The notes: generated by a model not told the origin, from the sequence alone. A stretch of 64,000 nt of DNA from Leptofilum sp965223525 (GCF_965223525.1 NZ_CBDCWX010000004.1:868001-932000), one strand, 5' to 3'. Shown: positions 34,264 through 43,747, numbered from the stretch's first letter. Translations and numbers: made by a program.

Positions 34264-35163
34264 TCATTGGCTTGAACGGTTACGGGCAAAAAGGAAGATG
34301 CCTGCGCCAAGCGTCACAGCTACGCCTAGCAAAATCAACCCTAGATTGCCAGATGAGCCATCTGGCGGTGGTGGGTCTGCTGTGGTGGGTGTGGCGGTTG
34401 GATTGAGCGGTACGGCCGTTGCCTGCACAATGGGCGTACTGGTGGGGCGAGCCTCGGTCGGTGGCGGTGGCTCGGTTGGTGGCATGGTTTCGGTAGCCAC
34501 GGCTCCTGTTGCCTCAGCGGATTCAGTAGGAACGGCCGTTGGCGTGTCTGTAGGGGGCGGCGTGACGGTGCAAAACGGCGGCGGCGTGGGGTTCCAGGGT
34601 GCGCCAGGCGTGGGGGTGCTGCCGTTCAGCGGCGGTGCCTCGACTATGGGCACGATGTCAGTGTATCCCTGCACAGTCACCACAGCGTCAGCCACCCAGC
34701 CCAGGTCGCCATTGTTGAATTGGATGAGCCACCATTCAGCCGTGGCGGCACGGCCAACAATATTGCGTACTTCCAGAAAAACCAATCCGCCAATAACCTC
34801 ATATTCCAGGCCAGGGCCGCTACGCACGTTGGTTGCGTCTAAGGTTTGGATGGTGGGGCTGCTGCCGCAGGGTACGGCCGTTGGCAAAAAGCCACCCACC
34901 GGCGTGGGCGCTATATTCACTGACAGCAAAGTAGACGTAGGTGTAGGGTCAGAATCGTCGGCGGGTGTGGTAGGCGTGGGATCATTGTTGCCCCCGTTAT
35001 TACCACCACCAGAGGAAGTTGCCGTGGGAGGTGGCGGGGTTGGTGTACGGGTTGGTATTGTTTGGCTTGTATTGGAGCCGTACACAACTGGCAAACTGGC
35101 GCTACCCCAAATGGTTGCCACCAACAGTAAAAATATGAGGCCTGGCAAGATATGTTTTTTCAT
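34264..35163 (-). CDS. Secreted SH3-domain protein with Thr-Pro linkers and C-terminal anchor
   Basis: Extracytoplasmic protein of 299 residues. It has an N-terminal signal segment, a T/P/G/N-rich linker, a bacterial SH3 domain (LDATNVRSGPGLEYEVIGGL ... WWLIQFNNGDLGWVADAVV), a second long T/P linker, and a C-terminal membrane helix with a basic end (LGLILLGVAVTLGAGIFLF). SH3b domains usually bind cell-wall or envelope polymers. I chose the ATG at 35163; the longer frame uses a TTG inside the preceding gene. It follows the DUF4012 gene with almost no spacer. Confidence 0.75.
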   Translation of the reverse strand: MKKHILPGLIFLLLVATIWGSASLPVVYGSNTSQTIPTRTPTPPPPTATSSGGGNNGGNNDPTPTTPADDSDPTPTSTLLSVNIAPTPVGGFLPTAVPCGSSPTIQTLDATNVRSGPGLEYEVIGGLVFLEVRNIVGRAATAEWWLIQFNNGDLGWVADAVVTVQGYTDIVPIVEAPPLNGSTPTPGAPWNPTPPPFCTVTPPPTDTPTAVPTESAEATGAVATETMPPTEPPPPTEARPTSTPIVQATAVPLNPTATPTTADPPPPDGSSGNLGLILLGVAVTLGAGIFLFARNRSSQ

Positions 35164-35167
35164 TTGC

Positions 35168-37198
35168 TTAATCTTCAAACGCGACTGTTATTAATGTATC
35201 TTCTTGCAAATCCAAATTGATTTGGACGCGATTTTCTTCGTTGATGATATTGGCTTCGCTGGAAGCTGTGACCTGGGCGACCGAGCTGCCCGCAGGCAAT
35301 TCTACAATGATTGTGTAAGGTTGGTCTGGCGTGCCTGCCTGCTTGTGCAGCCACAGTTGGTAGACGGTACGGCCGTCTTGCTGCTGCAAAACGGTTGACG
35401 GTAAATCATATGCAAACTGCGTCGTCAGCGATTCCCCACGCGGCACCATCATGAAATTGCTAAACGTCATGAAGTTGGCAAATTCCTGTATGGCGTTGGC
35501 CGGCTGCTCCCAAGCTGCATCTCCCAGTAAAATGCCCGCTGGAATAGAATGGTGGGTGGCATCATGCAATGTTGCCCTGGGCGGACTGTACACGCGCAAA
35601 AAGTTGAAGTAGCAGCGATCAGCAATTTCTTGATAGGTCGGCGCATTGTCGTAAGAAATTCCTTGCACACAGCCATCCCCGTTTTGTGGCGGGTTTGTGT
35701 GGCTGTAATCAATCACCAGTTTTGCTTGGGCTGTGCCATCTGCATTAAGCACAATTTGGTAATTGATGCTGCGCTGGATGTGCATATTGGTTTTGTTGAA
35801 GCCCATGTTACTGTCTAGCACCAGCAGAAAGTCTTGGGCAGCGGGGTTTTCTAAACGGCCGTCCCAATTAAGCTGGTTCAGTACGGCCGCTTCTCGCCCA
35901 CTTACCATGTAAAGTTGCAAATGACGGCCGTTCAGCGCCTGGTGAATGTTTTTGAGAAACGCCACCGGATCGACTGCACCAAAATTGCCTTGAACTTTTT
36001 CTAAAACGGCAGCAGAAAACGTCGTCAGGAACGCTTTCCGGTTCCGGAACCATTCACCAACGCTTTGCCCTTCCTTGATATTAAACGAGTCACGGAAGCT
36101 TTGGATTGTGTTCTGAGCGTTGATGACTTGCCCTGAATCTGGCACAGTGACTGGGCCAGTAGCAGCTACCAGCAGGCGGATGAACTCCTGATCAATGGCA
36201 ATCACGCCATCAATGGATCTGGTTGATTCCACGCGCTGGTACAAGCTGATGACTTGCTGCGCCGAATACGGAAAATCGGGCCAATAGTTGGCGTCCCGCA
36301 GCAGCAAATATTCTGAACCCATAATGTCATAAAGCGGTTGGGGCGGAAAGTCGTACAGGGCCGAGTTGGCGATCAGGTTTTGTACATCAAATTGATCGGC
36401 ATTTTGGAAGTCGAGGCTCAAAATATCACCGTTTTCTAGCGTAAGCGTCCCAACGCCAGAAATGTAGCCGCCAGTGGCCCGTAGCTCATCTTCGTTTTGG
36501 GCCAATAGCAAGTAGGTGCGACGGCCGTTTACCCCCATAATATCCGGCAAAATCTGCACAACCGTCAGACTGTCTTGAGCAATCGGTAGCCATTCGTCTG
36601 CTTGAGCAAATAGGGGCTGGAGCCTGTCTGGGAACTGTTCCACATTTTCGATTTGGGAATAAGCCGCTGCCATGCGATCCAGCGAAACGGCCGCTTCTGC
36701 CAACCCAGGCCGCGCCTCTGCCAGAGCTGCAATCAGTTGGGGTAGCTGATTGTCACCGGAATCCGCCTGCAAAATTGCTAGCATGGGTTTGAGGCTGGTT
36801 ACGGCGTGAACGGCCGTTTCCGTCCCCGCATCCCCCATTTCCACCAGATGAGGTGCAGCCACCAGCAGCGGCCCCACCTCTGGCACCCAGCCTAGGTGCG
36901 GCATCAGCGGCATTAGGAAGGCAGTCTCGTCGCGTAGCGTCACAAAATCTGCCCGCACGGTGCGAACTATCGCCTCGGCATCATCGGGGTTGATGTTGGT
37001 GAGACCGTTAGCCAGTAGCGTTTCTGCGGCTGTTTGCTGCGCCAGCAACGATTGGGCAGCTCGGCCAATGCGCCACGCCTTCAGCCCCAACCACAGCAGC
37101 AAAACCAGCCCCAGCAGCAGCAAAACCGTCCGCCAGCGAAATGGCCGCGCCGGGAAAAGTTGTGATTTTTGTACGACGTTTTCCGTTTTTGTAGTCAC
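35168..37198 (-). CDS. DUF4012 membrane-anchored protein
   Basis: Protein of 676 residues with one N-terminal membrane helix (about 23-42) and a large extracytoplasmic part. The DUF4012 signature is clear (NGRRTYLLLAQNEDELRATG, then GYISGVGTLTLENGDI). The family is frequent in envelope polysaccharide regions of Chloroflexota and Actinobacteria, and its biochemical role is unknown. The GTG start overlaps the stop of the upstream DUF2723 gene (GTGA), which indicates coupled translation. Confidence 0.85.
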   Translation of the reverse strand: MTTKTENVVQKSQLFPARPFRWRTVLLLLGLVLLLWLGLKAWRIGRAAQSLLAQQTAAETLLANGLTNINPDDAEAIVRTVRADFVTLRDETAFLMPLMPHLGWVPEVGPLLVAAPHLVEMGDAGTETAVHAVTSLKPMLAILQADSGDNQLPQLIAALAEARPGLAEAAVSLDRMAAAYSQIENVEQFPDRLQPLFAQADEWLPIAQDSLTVVQILPDIMGVNGRRTYLLLAQNEDELRATGGYISGVGTLTLENGDILSLDFQNADQFDVQNLIANSALYDFPPQPLYDIMGSEYLLLRDANYWPDFPYSAQQVISLYQRVESTRSIDGVIAIDQEFIRLLVAATGPVTVPDSGQVINAQNTIQSFRDSFNIKEGQSVGEWFRNRKAFLTTFSAAVLEKVQGNFGAVDPVAFLKNIHQALNGRHLQLYMVSGREAAVLNQLNWDGRLENPAAQDFLLVLDSNMGFNKTNMHIQRSINYQIVLNADGTAQAKLVIDYSHTNPPQNGDGCVQGISYDNAPTYQEIADRCYFNFLRVYSPPRATLHDATHHSIPAGILLGDAAWEQPANAIQEFANFMTFSNFMMVPRGESLTTQFAYDLPSTVLQQQDGRTVYQLWLHKQAGTPDQPYTIIVELPAGSSVAQVTASSEANIINEENRVQINLDLQEDTLITVAFED

Positions 37199-38583
37199 TC
37201 CGTTACTGCCCTACAGTCCAGGTTAGGTTCTGCCATAGCTTCTGGCGAAAACTGCACCTGGCAAATGGGTCGCTCTGCCGCATTGCTTGCTTCAAAGTGT
37301 GTTAAATTATCTTCTTCCAGAGCACGCAAGGTAGGATGCCGATGTTGCACTGCTTGACGATACCAGTCGAAGGCAAACAGCATATTGTCAACCAGTATTA
37401 TATCTTCTCTATTTTCTTCTACATGGTGAAAATACCACAGGGTAAAAATATCCGGGTCGCCAGATGACATTAAAATGGCATTTGGCGGCGCAGCGTCCAA
37501 AATAGCTTCTGCTTGTCCGCGAACATTGTGAATATTTGCACCAGTTTGACCAAACAAGTGTAGCAAAACCGCCAGACCGGGCAAGATCAATACCCAGCGG
37601 CCAACTCGTGGCAGGGTAACTGTTAAGCAAAGGCTAAAAATGAGCCAGGCGGGCAGGGTAAGCACGATGGCATCCTGGGTGTTGTAAAACAAGGCGTAGA
37701 TGAGGTAACAAACGGCCGTTCCCAGCAACCCCAGCCACTTTTTTTGCCAGAGCGAACGGCCGTGCCACAGCAACAAACCCCAGCCCAAAATGCCCAACTG
37801 CAAGCCAAACTGTGGTAGCCAGATAGACAGTCGTGGCCAAAATTCCGAGAGTGGCAGCGCAGACTGGTTTGGCTGGTAGATTTGCCCACTCACCAGCCAC
37901 CACCAGCCCGCCAGCGTGGTGGGATCGCCCCAGATGACCGGGCTGCCCAGCCGCGCCAGCAGCGGCAGCAGCAAATAAGGCAACGCGCCAGCCGCCATGC
38001 CCACCGCCAATCGCCCCCACGCTTTAGTGGGGGTTAGCAGAAGTGCCAGCGGCAGCAAAAAGAGGGAGGTTAGATGAGTTGTCAGGCTAAGACCGAGCAG
38101 GAGGCCAGTGAGGAAAGACGGCCGTTCCCCCAACAACGCCCACAAAAAAGCCGCCACCAGCAGCAAATTGAGGGCGTACACCTCGGCCACCACCGCTTGC
38201 TGCCATACCAATGGCGAAAAAGCAAACAGCAGCCCCGGCACGATGGCTAGCAATGGTGAAGTGTTGGTTTCGGTTTGGGCAAGCTGGTTTTTTACGATGA
38301 CGGTAACCAATCCGACCGCAGTTGCGGCGCAGATGGCAGAAAATAGGTGAAAACGGTAAGCGGCTGGCTCAATGGGCAAGAAGCTCCACAGCTTGCCCAG
38401 TAAAACGTAGGTAGGGTAGCCGGGTGGGTGGGGAATACCCAGCGTAACGGCGGCCGTAATCAGCTCACCCCCGTCGCCGCTGCCGAACTGCCAGGTGAAG
38501 TCGCGGGGCATGGTGAGCCAGTAGAAGAGGAAAGTGAATACGGCCGTTTCCAAACCAACCCACCGCTCAAACCATTTCTCCAC
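37195..38583 (-). CDS. DUF2723 membrane protein, glycosyltransferase-like
   Basis: Polytopic protein of 462 residues with about ten or eleven membrane helices. The N-terminal DUF2723 signature is visible (FGSGDGGELITAAVTLGIPH followed by PPGYPTYVLLG), with an acidic residue in the first loop as in GT39/PMT-like enzymes. Relatives are thought to transfer sugars from polyprenyl carriers, but activity is not shown for most. A short soluble C-terminus with cysteines follows. The start is GTG with GGGAG upstream. It heads the DUF2723-DUF4012-SH3 group. Confidence 0.8.
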   Translation of the reverse strand: MEKWFERWVGLETAVFTFLFYWLTMPRDFTWQFGSGDGGELITAAVTLGIPHPPGYPTYVLLGKLWSFLPIEPAAYRFHLFSAICAATAVGLVTVIVKNQLAQTETNTSPLLAIVPGLLFAFSPLVWQQAVVAEVYALNLLLVAAFLWALLGERPSFLTGLLLGLSLTTHLTSLFLLPLALLLTPTKAWGRLAVGMAAGALPYLLLPLLARLGSPVIWGDPTTLAGWWWLVSGQIYQPNQSALPLSEFWPRLSIWLPQFGLQLGILGWGLLLWHGRSLWQKKWLGLLGTAVCYLIYALFYNTQDAIVLTLPAWLIFSLCLTVTLPRVGRWVLILPGLAVLLHLFGQTGANIHNVRGQAEAILDAAPPNAILMSSGDPDIFTLWYFHHVEENREDIILVDNMLFAFDWYRQAVQHRHPTLRALEEDNLTHFEASNAAERPICQVQFSPEAMAEPNLDCRAVTE

Positions 38584-38611
38584 TAAACTTGCTCCCTACA
38601 AGAAAAACCAA

Positions 38612-39580
38612 TCACTTCTTGAGCAGCGGACGCGCCAGCCCCCAGGCGTAGCCAATCCCCAAAGCCAGAGCGCGGCAAAAGAGCAGCCCTGGTGCCGCCA
38701 GGCAGACAGCGTGGTCTTTGCGCCAAGCCTTTTGCAAAAAAGGCAGCGTGGTGAGCATGAAAATGCCCAGCAAAAAAACAGCCGCAATAAGGGCAAAAGG
38801 AAAAAGAACGCTCGCAACCAGCACTGCCAAAAAGAGTGCTACCAGACCCATTTGCAATTTGAGTACCTGAGGCGTGTGCGAATCTTTAACAATGCGCTCT
38901 GGATAGCGGCGCATGATTTGGGCTTTCCAATAGCCAATCATCACTTTTTTGCGGAAGTAGCGGCGCAGGCTATCGCTGTGTTGGTGCCACACAACGGCCG
39001 TTTCCATAAACACCATCTTATGCCCCGCCGCTGCTAGCCGGAACGACAGCTCCTGGTCTTCCACGTAATGAATGGTTTCATCGAAGCCGCCTGTTGCTTG
39101 CAAAACGGCCGTGCGGTACCCGGCCGAATAGGTGTCAATGAAATCAATTGCGGGCTGGGGACGCAGCAAATCGTACTTGTCTTCGTACTCAATTTGCACG
39201 AAGCGGGCCACCAATTCTGGCTGGTGAGTGGCGTAGATGCCCTTGCAGCCTTGCACGGTGGAGTCTTGAAACGGCCGTATCATTTCTGCCACCCAATTTG
39301 GCTCTGGCACACAGTCAGCATCGGTGAAGAGGATGATTTCGCCCATGGCAACGGCCAGCCCGCTATTCCGCGCCGCGCCTGCACCCCGCCGCTCGGCGTG
39401 TTGGATGAGCTGCACGCCAGCAGCTTCGGCAACGGCCTGCGTGCCGTCGTCGGAGCCATCATCCACCACGATGATTTCGCTGGTGACGCCTGCAGGCAGC
39501 GTCTGCGCCTTGCAAGCTGCCAAGCAAGCTGGCAAGGTGCTGCGGGCGTTTAATGCGGGAATGATGATAGAGATCTGCAT
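38612..39580 (-). CDS. Family 2 glycosyltransferase with membrane segments
   Basis: GT-A glycosyltransferase of 322 residues. It has the N-terminal ISIIIPALNARSTLPACL, the nucleotide-sugar EIIVVDDGSDDGT block, the metal-binding TDADC, and the later acceptor-region GFDETIHYVEDQELSFRLA. The C-terminal third carries two or three hydrophobic helices. It lies next to the flippase-like and DUF2723 genes, so it probably works on an envelope glycan or glycolipid. The sugar and acceptor are unknown. Confidence 0.88.
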   Translation of the reverse strand: MQISIIIPALNARSTLPACLAACKAQTLPAGVTSEIIVVDDGSDDGTQAVAEAAGVQLIQHAERRGAGAARNSGLAVAMGEIILFTDADCVPEPNWVAEMIRPFQDSTVQGCKGIYATHQPELVARFVQIEYEDKYDLLRPQPAIDFIDTYSAGYRTAVLQATGGFDETIHYVEDQELSFRLAAAGHKMVFMETAVVWHQHSDSLRRYFRKKVMIGYWKAQIMRRYPERIVKDSHTPQVLKLQMGLVALFLAVLVASVLFPFALIAAVFLLGIFMLTTLPFLQKAWRKDHAVCLAAPGLLFCRALALGIGYAWGLARPLLKK

Positions 39581-39594
39581 AATATTTCAATTTT

Positions 39595-39660
39595 GCCACG
39601 GATTTCGCGGATTTTCGCGGAAATATTGATCCAAATAATCCGCGAAATCCGCGGCTAAAA
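39595..39660. repeat. Inverted repeat between GT2 and flippase-like genes
   Basis: CGGATTTCGCGGATTTTCGC repeats one word twice; TCCGCGAAATCCGCGG on the right is its mirror. It begins a few bases after the stop of the flippase-like gene. Confidence 0.75.
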
Positions 39661-39663
39661 AAA

Positions 39664-40680
39664 TTATGCCTGGCCGCCAATCTGCCGCCAAGACCAGTTG
39701 GTTTGCACTGCCGCCAGCCCACCTAGCACAAATTTGGGCAGCAGCGTGCAAAGATGAAAAACGAGGGCGTAACTGACGATAACGGCCGTTCCCAAAACCT
39801 CTGTTTGCCCCACCTGCGCCAGTACAAAAAACACGGCCGCTTCAAAAATGCCCAGTTCACCTGGCGCGGTCGGTGGCGTGGTGACTAATGCTACCGCCAC
39901 GTTGATTAAAACCGCCGTGCCCAAACCGAGCGGCAGGGCAAAGGCAAGAAAGAGCGTGTACGGTAGCGCGATATCCAAGCAAACGATAAGCACAGAGGAT
40001 AGCCCAATTGCCTGCAAACTGCGACGATGGCGCAGCGCAGCCAGGCCATCTAGCCCCAAAATGAGGCGGCGATTGATCCATTGCTGCATTTTTTCAGGCA
40101 GCCTCACCGTGATCTTTTTTAGCAAGGCAATGACGCGCTCAGTTTGGCTGGTGACGAAGCTCATCCCTACCAGAAATACGGCCGCAACCATCGCCAGCAG
40201 CAGCCCAATCTGTTCGGTATGGGGGGGGAGCACAGCAAAAGGAATTAGCAGCAAAACCGTCAGACCCAGCATGATCAGTTCTATACTTTTTTCGATGAGC
40301 ATGGTGCTGACGGCCTGCGTTTTGCTGATGTCGATTTGCTGGTTGATAGCGTAGGCGCGTCCCAGTTCACCTAGGCGCATGAAGGGAAGCACGCTGTTTA
40401 CAAATTGCCCTAGCCAAATTGCCCAAAAGACGGCCGTATACCGAATCTGCCCTGGTTCATCTGGCGAGAGCAGCACCCGCCAGCGCCACGCCTTCAGGCT
40501 GCCGTTGGTAATAAAGATGAGCAAGCCGAGGGCGATGAAACGGCCGTCTGCCGCCCGCAACGCAGCACCAATGTCGGCAAATTCAACTGTTTGCGCCAAA
40601 TAATAAACGCCACCGATGAGCAGAACGGCCGTAATGCCCCAATTGAGCCAAAGCCACCTGCTGCGCCCAGATTTGTCCAT
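39664..40680 (-). CDS. Lysylphosphatidylglycerol synthase-like membrane protein (flippase-like)
   Basis: Integral membrane protein of 338 residues with about eight helices, matching the LPG_synthase_TM/flippase-like family (FWAIWLGQFVNSVLPFMRLG followed by ELGRAY; TPPTAPGELGIFEAAVFFVL). There is no soluble aminoacyl-transfer domain, so it is not a full MprF. Such proteins are often found with glycosyltransferases and may move or modify lipid intermediates; this is inferred from context. Confidence 0.8.
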   Translation of the reverse strand: MDKSGRSRWLWLNWGITAVLLIGGVYYLAQTVEFADIGAALRAADGRFIALGLLIFITNGSLKAWRWRVLLSPDEPGQIRYTAVFWAIWLGQFVNSVLPFMRLGELGRAYAINQQIDISKTQAVSTMLIEKSIELIMLGLTVLLLIPFAVLPPHTEQIGLLLAMVAAVFLVGMSFVTSQTERVIALLKKITVRLPEKMQQWINRRLILGLDGLAALRHRRSLQAIGLSSVLIVCLDIALPYTLFLAFALPLGLGTAVLINVAVALVTTPPTAPGELGIFEAAVFFVLAQVGQTEVLGTAVIVSYALVFHLCTLLPKFVLGGLAAVQTNWSWRQIGGQA

Positions 40681-40711
40681 GTTATGTGTGGCACCATTGT
40701 GAATGAGACTC

Positions 40712-40775
40712 GTATTGCGTATTACTTATTCCGTTAGCTTCTACGCAATACGCAAACGCAACACGCAATAATTTC
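40712..40775. repeat. Inverted repeat of CGCAATACGC words
   Basis: GTATTGCGTATTAC on the left pairs with the repeated words ACGCAATACGCAAACGCAAC ACGCAAT on the right. It fills the spacer before the flippase-like gene. Confidence 0.65.
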
Positions 40776-40800
40776 AGAGGAAACACGGGATTGGGCAAAA

Positions 40801-41220
40801 TTAGCTCCGAGCGCGCGTGTACATTAGCATGGCGCCGTACACGGCCAGCCCAAAGATGAACAGCGTCACCAAAAAGCCCGCCCACAGCACCACGCGATTG
40901 CGTGCTAGCGTGCTTCGGCTGATGGGTGGCGTGACAACGGCCGTTACCTCCGTGTCGTTGTTGCCAATGATTGTGGGGGGATTGGTTGCCGGGGGCGCGG
41001 TTGGCGGAATATACCCTTCCTCGGCTTCTGAGCTGTTATGGGCTGGGCGACCCGCCGGATAACCCTCTTCTGGTTGGGCAGGTGTGGCGGGTGGCGGATA
41101 ACCTCCTGGCGTGGCGGTGGCATCTGTTTGGGCGATGGCTGGTTTGGCAGAAAAAAGCAGCAAGCCTGCCAGCCACAGCAGCGGCAAAAAAAGTAGCGAT
41201 GGTTTCAAGAGACGTTTCAT
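40801..41220 (-). CDS. Small secreted/anchored protein with Pro-rich middle, unknown function
   Basis: A 139-residue protein I do not recognise. It has a signal segment (LLFLPLLWLAGLLLFSAKPA), a Pro/Ala/Glu/Tyr-rich middle with two GYP(P/A)-type stretches and EEGY repeats, and a C-terminal membrane helix (VVLWAGFLVTLFIFGLAVYG). Its ATG overlaps the stop of the upstream small membrane protein gene by 4 bases, so the two are probably translated together. The layout suggests a cell-surface spacer or scaffold. Confidence 0.6.
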   Translation of the reverse strand: MKRLLKPSLLFLPLLWLAGLLLFSAKPAIAQTDATATPGGYPPPATPAQPEEGYPAGRPAHNSSEAEEGYIPPTAPPATNPPTIIGNNDTEVTAVVTPPISRSTLARNRVVLWAGFLVTLFIFGLAVYGAMLMYTRARS

Positions 41221-41519
41221 TTGGCACTTCGCAGTGAGGTAGCTAGATTAAAGATTGCCCAACCGGTGAACAGCAGCCAAACGGCCGTTTCCCACCAGCG
41301 GGTTGATGTAAAAATGAGTCCCAGCAAAACTAGCAAAAAGCCAATCCAATAAAGCTGGGCATAAGGTGATTTTTGGTAAATTTCTGAAATTGATTGGGAG
41401 CCACTTTGGGTAAGCCAATAGCTATAGCTGAACGTGCCAATGAGGACGGCCGTTCCCAAAATCCAAAGCCCATTTGTCCAGACAGAGTGCCAATCAATCA
41501 CGGCGAAAAAGTATAGCAT
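41217..41519 (-). CDS. Small membrane protein, unknown function
   Basis: A 100-residue protein with three predicted hydrophobic helices (about 11-32, 53-70 and 74-92) and a short soluble loop between the first two. No family was recognised. It is coupled by a 4-base overlap to the next gene downstream. It contains two ACGGCCGT copies in 100 codons. Confidence 0.55.
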   Translation of the reverse strand: MLYFFAVIDWHSVWTNGLWILGTAVLIGTFSYSYWLTQSGSQSISEIYQKSPYAQLYWIGFLLVLLGLIFTSTRWWETAVWLLFTGWAIFNLATSLRSAK

Positions 41520-41547
41520 ATGTTAAAATCGCCACAAAAAATAGGAG

Positions 41548-41632
41548 TGGCTAGTTTGTTGGTTGATAGTTTGTTAGTGGTTGGTTGACAAATCATGCAC
41601 CAGCAACCAGCCACTAACTACCAACCACTTCG
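41548..41632. repeat. Inverted repeat of GGTTG/CAACC words upstream of radA
   Basis: TTGTTGGTTGATAGTTTGTT and AGTGGTTGGTTG on the left are mirrored by CAACCAGCCACTAACTACCA ACCAC on the right. It ends just before the radA ribosome binding site. Confidence 0.7.
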
Positions 41633-41642
41633 GAGAAATTGT

Positions 41643-43025
41643 ATGGCCAAAACCCGATCCCGCTATGTGTGCAGCAACTGTAACCGCGTAACGGCCGCTT
41701 ACGTAGGCCGTTGCCCCAAATGTGGTGAATTCAACACGATGGAAGAAGAAGTGCTGGTTGCTGAGGCGCCGCCCAGTAAGCGTAACCGCCGCGCCACCGG
41801 GCAAAGCGACAGCAAACCACAACGCCTGGGCGAAGTCACCGCCGACGGCTTTGAGCGGCTGCCCCTGCCGCTGCCAGAATTTGGTCGCGTGCTGGGCGGC
41901 GGCATTGTGCCAGGTTCGCTGGTGCTGGTGGGGGGCGATCCCGGCATTGGCAAATCCACTCTGCTGCTAGACGTGTCGGCACTGACGGCCAACGCGCACG
42001 GCACTACTTTGTACGTTTCTGGCGAAGAGAGCAGCCGCCAAATCAAGATGCGCGCCGACCGCTTGGGCATCACCGCTAACGACTTGTACTTGGTGACGGA
42101 AACGAAGCTGCAAGCCATCCTGAACCATGTGGAGCAGCTTCAGCCTACGTTGGTGATTGTAGACAGCATCCAAACCACCTTTGCCGAAGATTTAACCTCG
42201 GCGGCAGGCAGCGTGAGCCAGGTGCGGGAATGCGCCAGCCGCTTTCAGGAATTGGCCAAAACGTCGGGCGTTAGCGTTTTTTTGGTAGGGCATGTCACCA
42301 AAGAGGGAACGATTGCCGGGCCGCGCGTGCTGGAGCATATTGTGGACACCGTTTTGTATTTGGAAGGTGATCCGTTTCATCGCTACCGGCTGCTGCGGAG
42401 CGTAAAAAATCGCTTTGGCGCCACCAGCGAGGTGGGTGTGTTTGAGATGGTGGAGAAGGGCATGGTGGAAGTGCCAAATCCGTCGGAGGCGTTTTTGGCG
42501 GAGCGGCAGGTGAATGCCCCCGGCTCTACGATTGCAGTGACGATGGAGGGAACACGGCCGTTGCTGGTGGAGGTGCAAGCGTTAGCCAGTTCCACCACCT
42601 TTTCCAATCCGCGCCGCACGGCCAACGGGGTGGATTACAATCGGCTGTTGTTGATTACGGCCGTTCTCACCCGCCGTGTTCGCGTTAAACTGCATGATAA
42701 AGACGTGTTTGTCAACGTGATTGGCGGCTTGCAAATTGATGAACCCGCGGCTGACTTGGCCATTGCCGTGGCCATTGGCAGCAGCGTGAAAGACCGGGCG
42801 GTTCATGCCGACATGGCCTTTGTGGGGGAAGTGGGCTTAAGTGGGGAGCTGCGGGCGGTGAGCCAGCTAGAAGCCCGTCTGAAAGAGGCTAAGAAGTTGG
42901 GCTTTAAGCGCTGTGTCATCCCCAAAACGGCGCAGCGTCGCCTCACGGAGCCGCCGAAGGGTTTGGATTTGCTGGGCTGCCGCAATTTGGCCGAGGCGAT
43001 TGATGTGGCCCTGATACAGGCCTGA
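41643..43025 (+). CDS. radA: DNA repair protein RadA (Sms)
   Basis: DnaB-like helicase that extends heteroduplexes in recombination. It has 460 residues: an N-terminal zinc finger (YVCSNC, GRCPKCGEF), a RecA-like core with Walker A GGDPGIGKSTLL, the RadA-specific KNRFG motif (SVKNRFGATSEVG), and a C-terminal Lon-protease-like domain (DEPAADLAIAVAIGSS) without a complete catalytic dyad, as usual. GGAGAA precedes the ATG at 41643; the longer frame starts inside a repeat. Confidence 0.96.
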   Translation: MAKTRSRYVCSNCNRVTAAYVGRCPKCGEFNTMEEEVLVAEAPPSKRNRRATGQSDSKPQRLGEVTADGFERLPLPLPEFGRVLGGGIVPGSLVLVGGDPGIGKSTLLLDVSALTANAHGTTLYVSGEESSRQIKMRADRLGITANDLYLVTETKLQAILNHVEQLQPTLVIVDSIQTTFAEDLTSAAGSVSQVRECASRFQELAKTSGVSVFLVGHVTKEGTIAGPRVLEHIVDTVLYLEGDPFHRYRLLRSVKNRFGATSEVGVFEMVEKGMVEVPNPSEAFLAERQVNAPGSTIAVTMEGTRPLLVEVQALASSTTFSNPRRTANGVDYNRLLLITAVLTRRVRVKLHDKDVFVNVIGGLQIDEPAADLAIAVAIGSSVKDRAVHADMAFVGEVGLSGELRAVSQLEARLKEAKKLGFKRCVIPKTAQRRLTEPPKGLDLLGCRNLAEAIDVALIQA

Positions 43026-43177
43026 TCGCTTATTTTCTTCTTCAGGTTTTAAACGTTGCACAACTATGTTTGTTTGGTTCCAATAATGGTTGGTCTGGTA
43101 CAAAATAAACGGCCGTTTTCCCTCTATCATGTCTAGAACTTTATCAATGCCTTACAGACTTAGAAAGAGGTGAGAAC

Positions 43178-43717
43178 ATGGCAAAAAGAAAGAAGGGAAT
43201 TGTAGCTTTGGTTGTTTTGTTGTTGGTTACGTTAACAATGGTTTCAACCGTAATGGCCAATGGTCGGGCAGCAGTGCCAGCAACAGTTGTGGGTGTGACA
43301 AGTATGTCAATCCCGCTAACTGAATTTGGTCTCGATCTAGAAGGCAATGCTGATATGGATGAATTAAGTTATGCAATACGCCGACGCGGCGACGGCTCAC
43401 TCTCCGGGCATTACTTTTACCAGGTGAGCTTTCTTGGAACAACGAATAGCTACAGCGGTGAGGTTGTCTGTTTGAAAGTAGAAGGGGATCGCGCCTGGGT
43501 TGGGGCTACTGTTGATGAAAGTACAAACCCAGACCGCTTGGGGACTTATTCCTGGTGGCAAGTGAAGGACAATCAAGATAACAGCAGCGCCTCGCGCAGC
43601 ACCTTTGTTGGTTTTGGCACGTTAGAAGAGACAATTGATTATTGTGAGGGGCCAGACCCGAATTTCATTTTTGATGTTCAACGAGGCAATATTCGCGTTA
43701 ACAGCCTGGATCATTAA
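43178..43717 (+). CDS. Small secreted protein, unknown function
   Basis: A 179-residue protein with a signal peptide (GIVALVVLLLVTLTMVSTVM, cut near ANG) and a beta-rich mature part with two cysteines (C97 and C160 approximately) that could form a disulfide. No family was recognised. A good ribosome binding site (GAGGTGAG) precedes the ATG and a strong terminator follows, so it is a single-gene unit. The coding part holds no ACGGCCGT copy. Confidence 0.65.
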   Translation: MAKRKKGIVALVVLLLVTLTMVSTVMANGRAAVPATVVGVTSMSIPLTEFGLDLEGNADMDELSYAIRRRGDGSLSGHYFYQVSFLGTTNSYSGEVVCLKVEGDRAWVGATVDESTNPDRLGTYSWWQVKDNQDNSSASRSTFVGFGTLEETIDYCEGPDPNFIFDVQRGNIRVNSLDH

Positions 43718-43747
43718 TATTCATTCATATTGATACAACTGTCGATC

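Noticed and set aside
34133..35194. Long plus-strand open frame (353 codons) opposite the SH3 protein gene
   Set aside because: It is antisense to a gene with signal peptide, SH3 domain and anchor. Its Gly/Val/Ser-rich product is what the complement of Thr/Pro codons gives.
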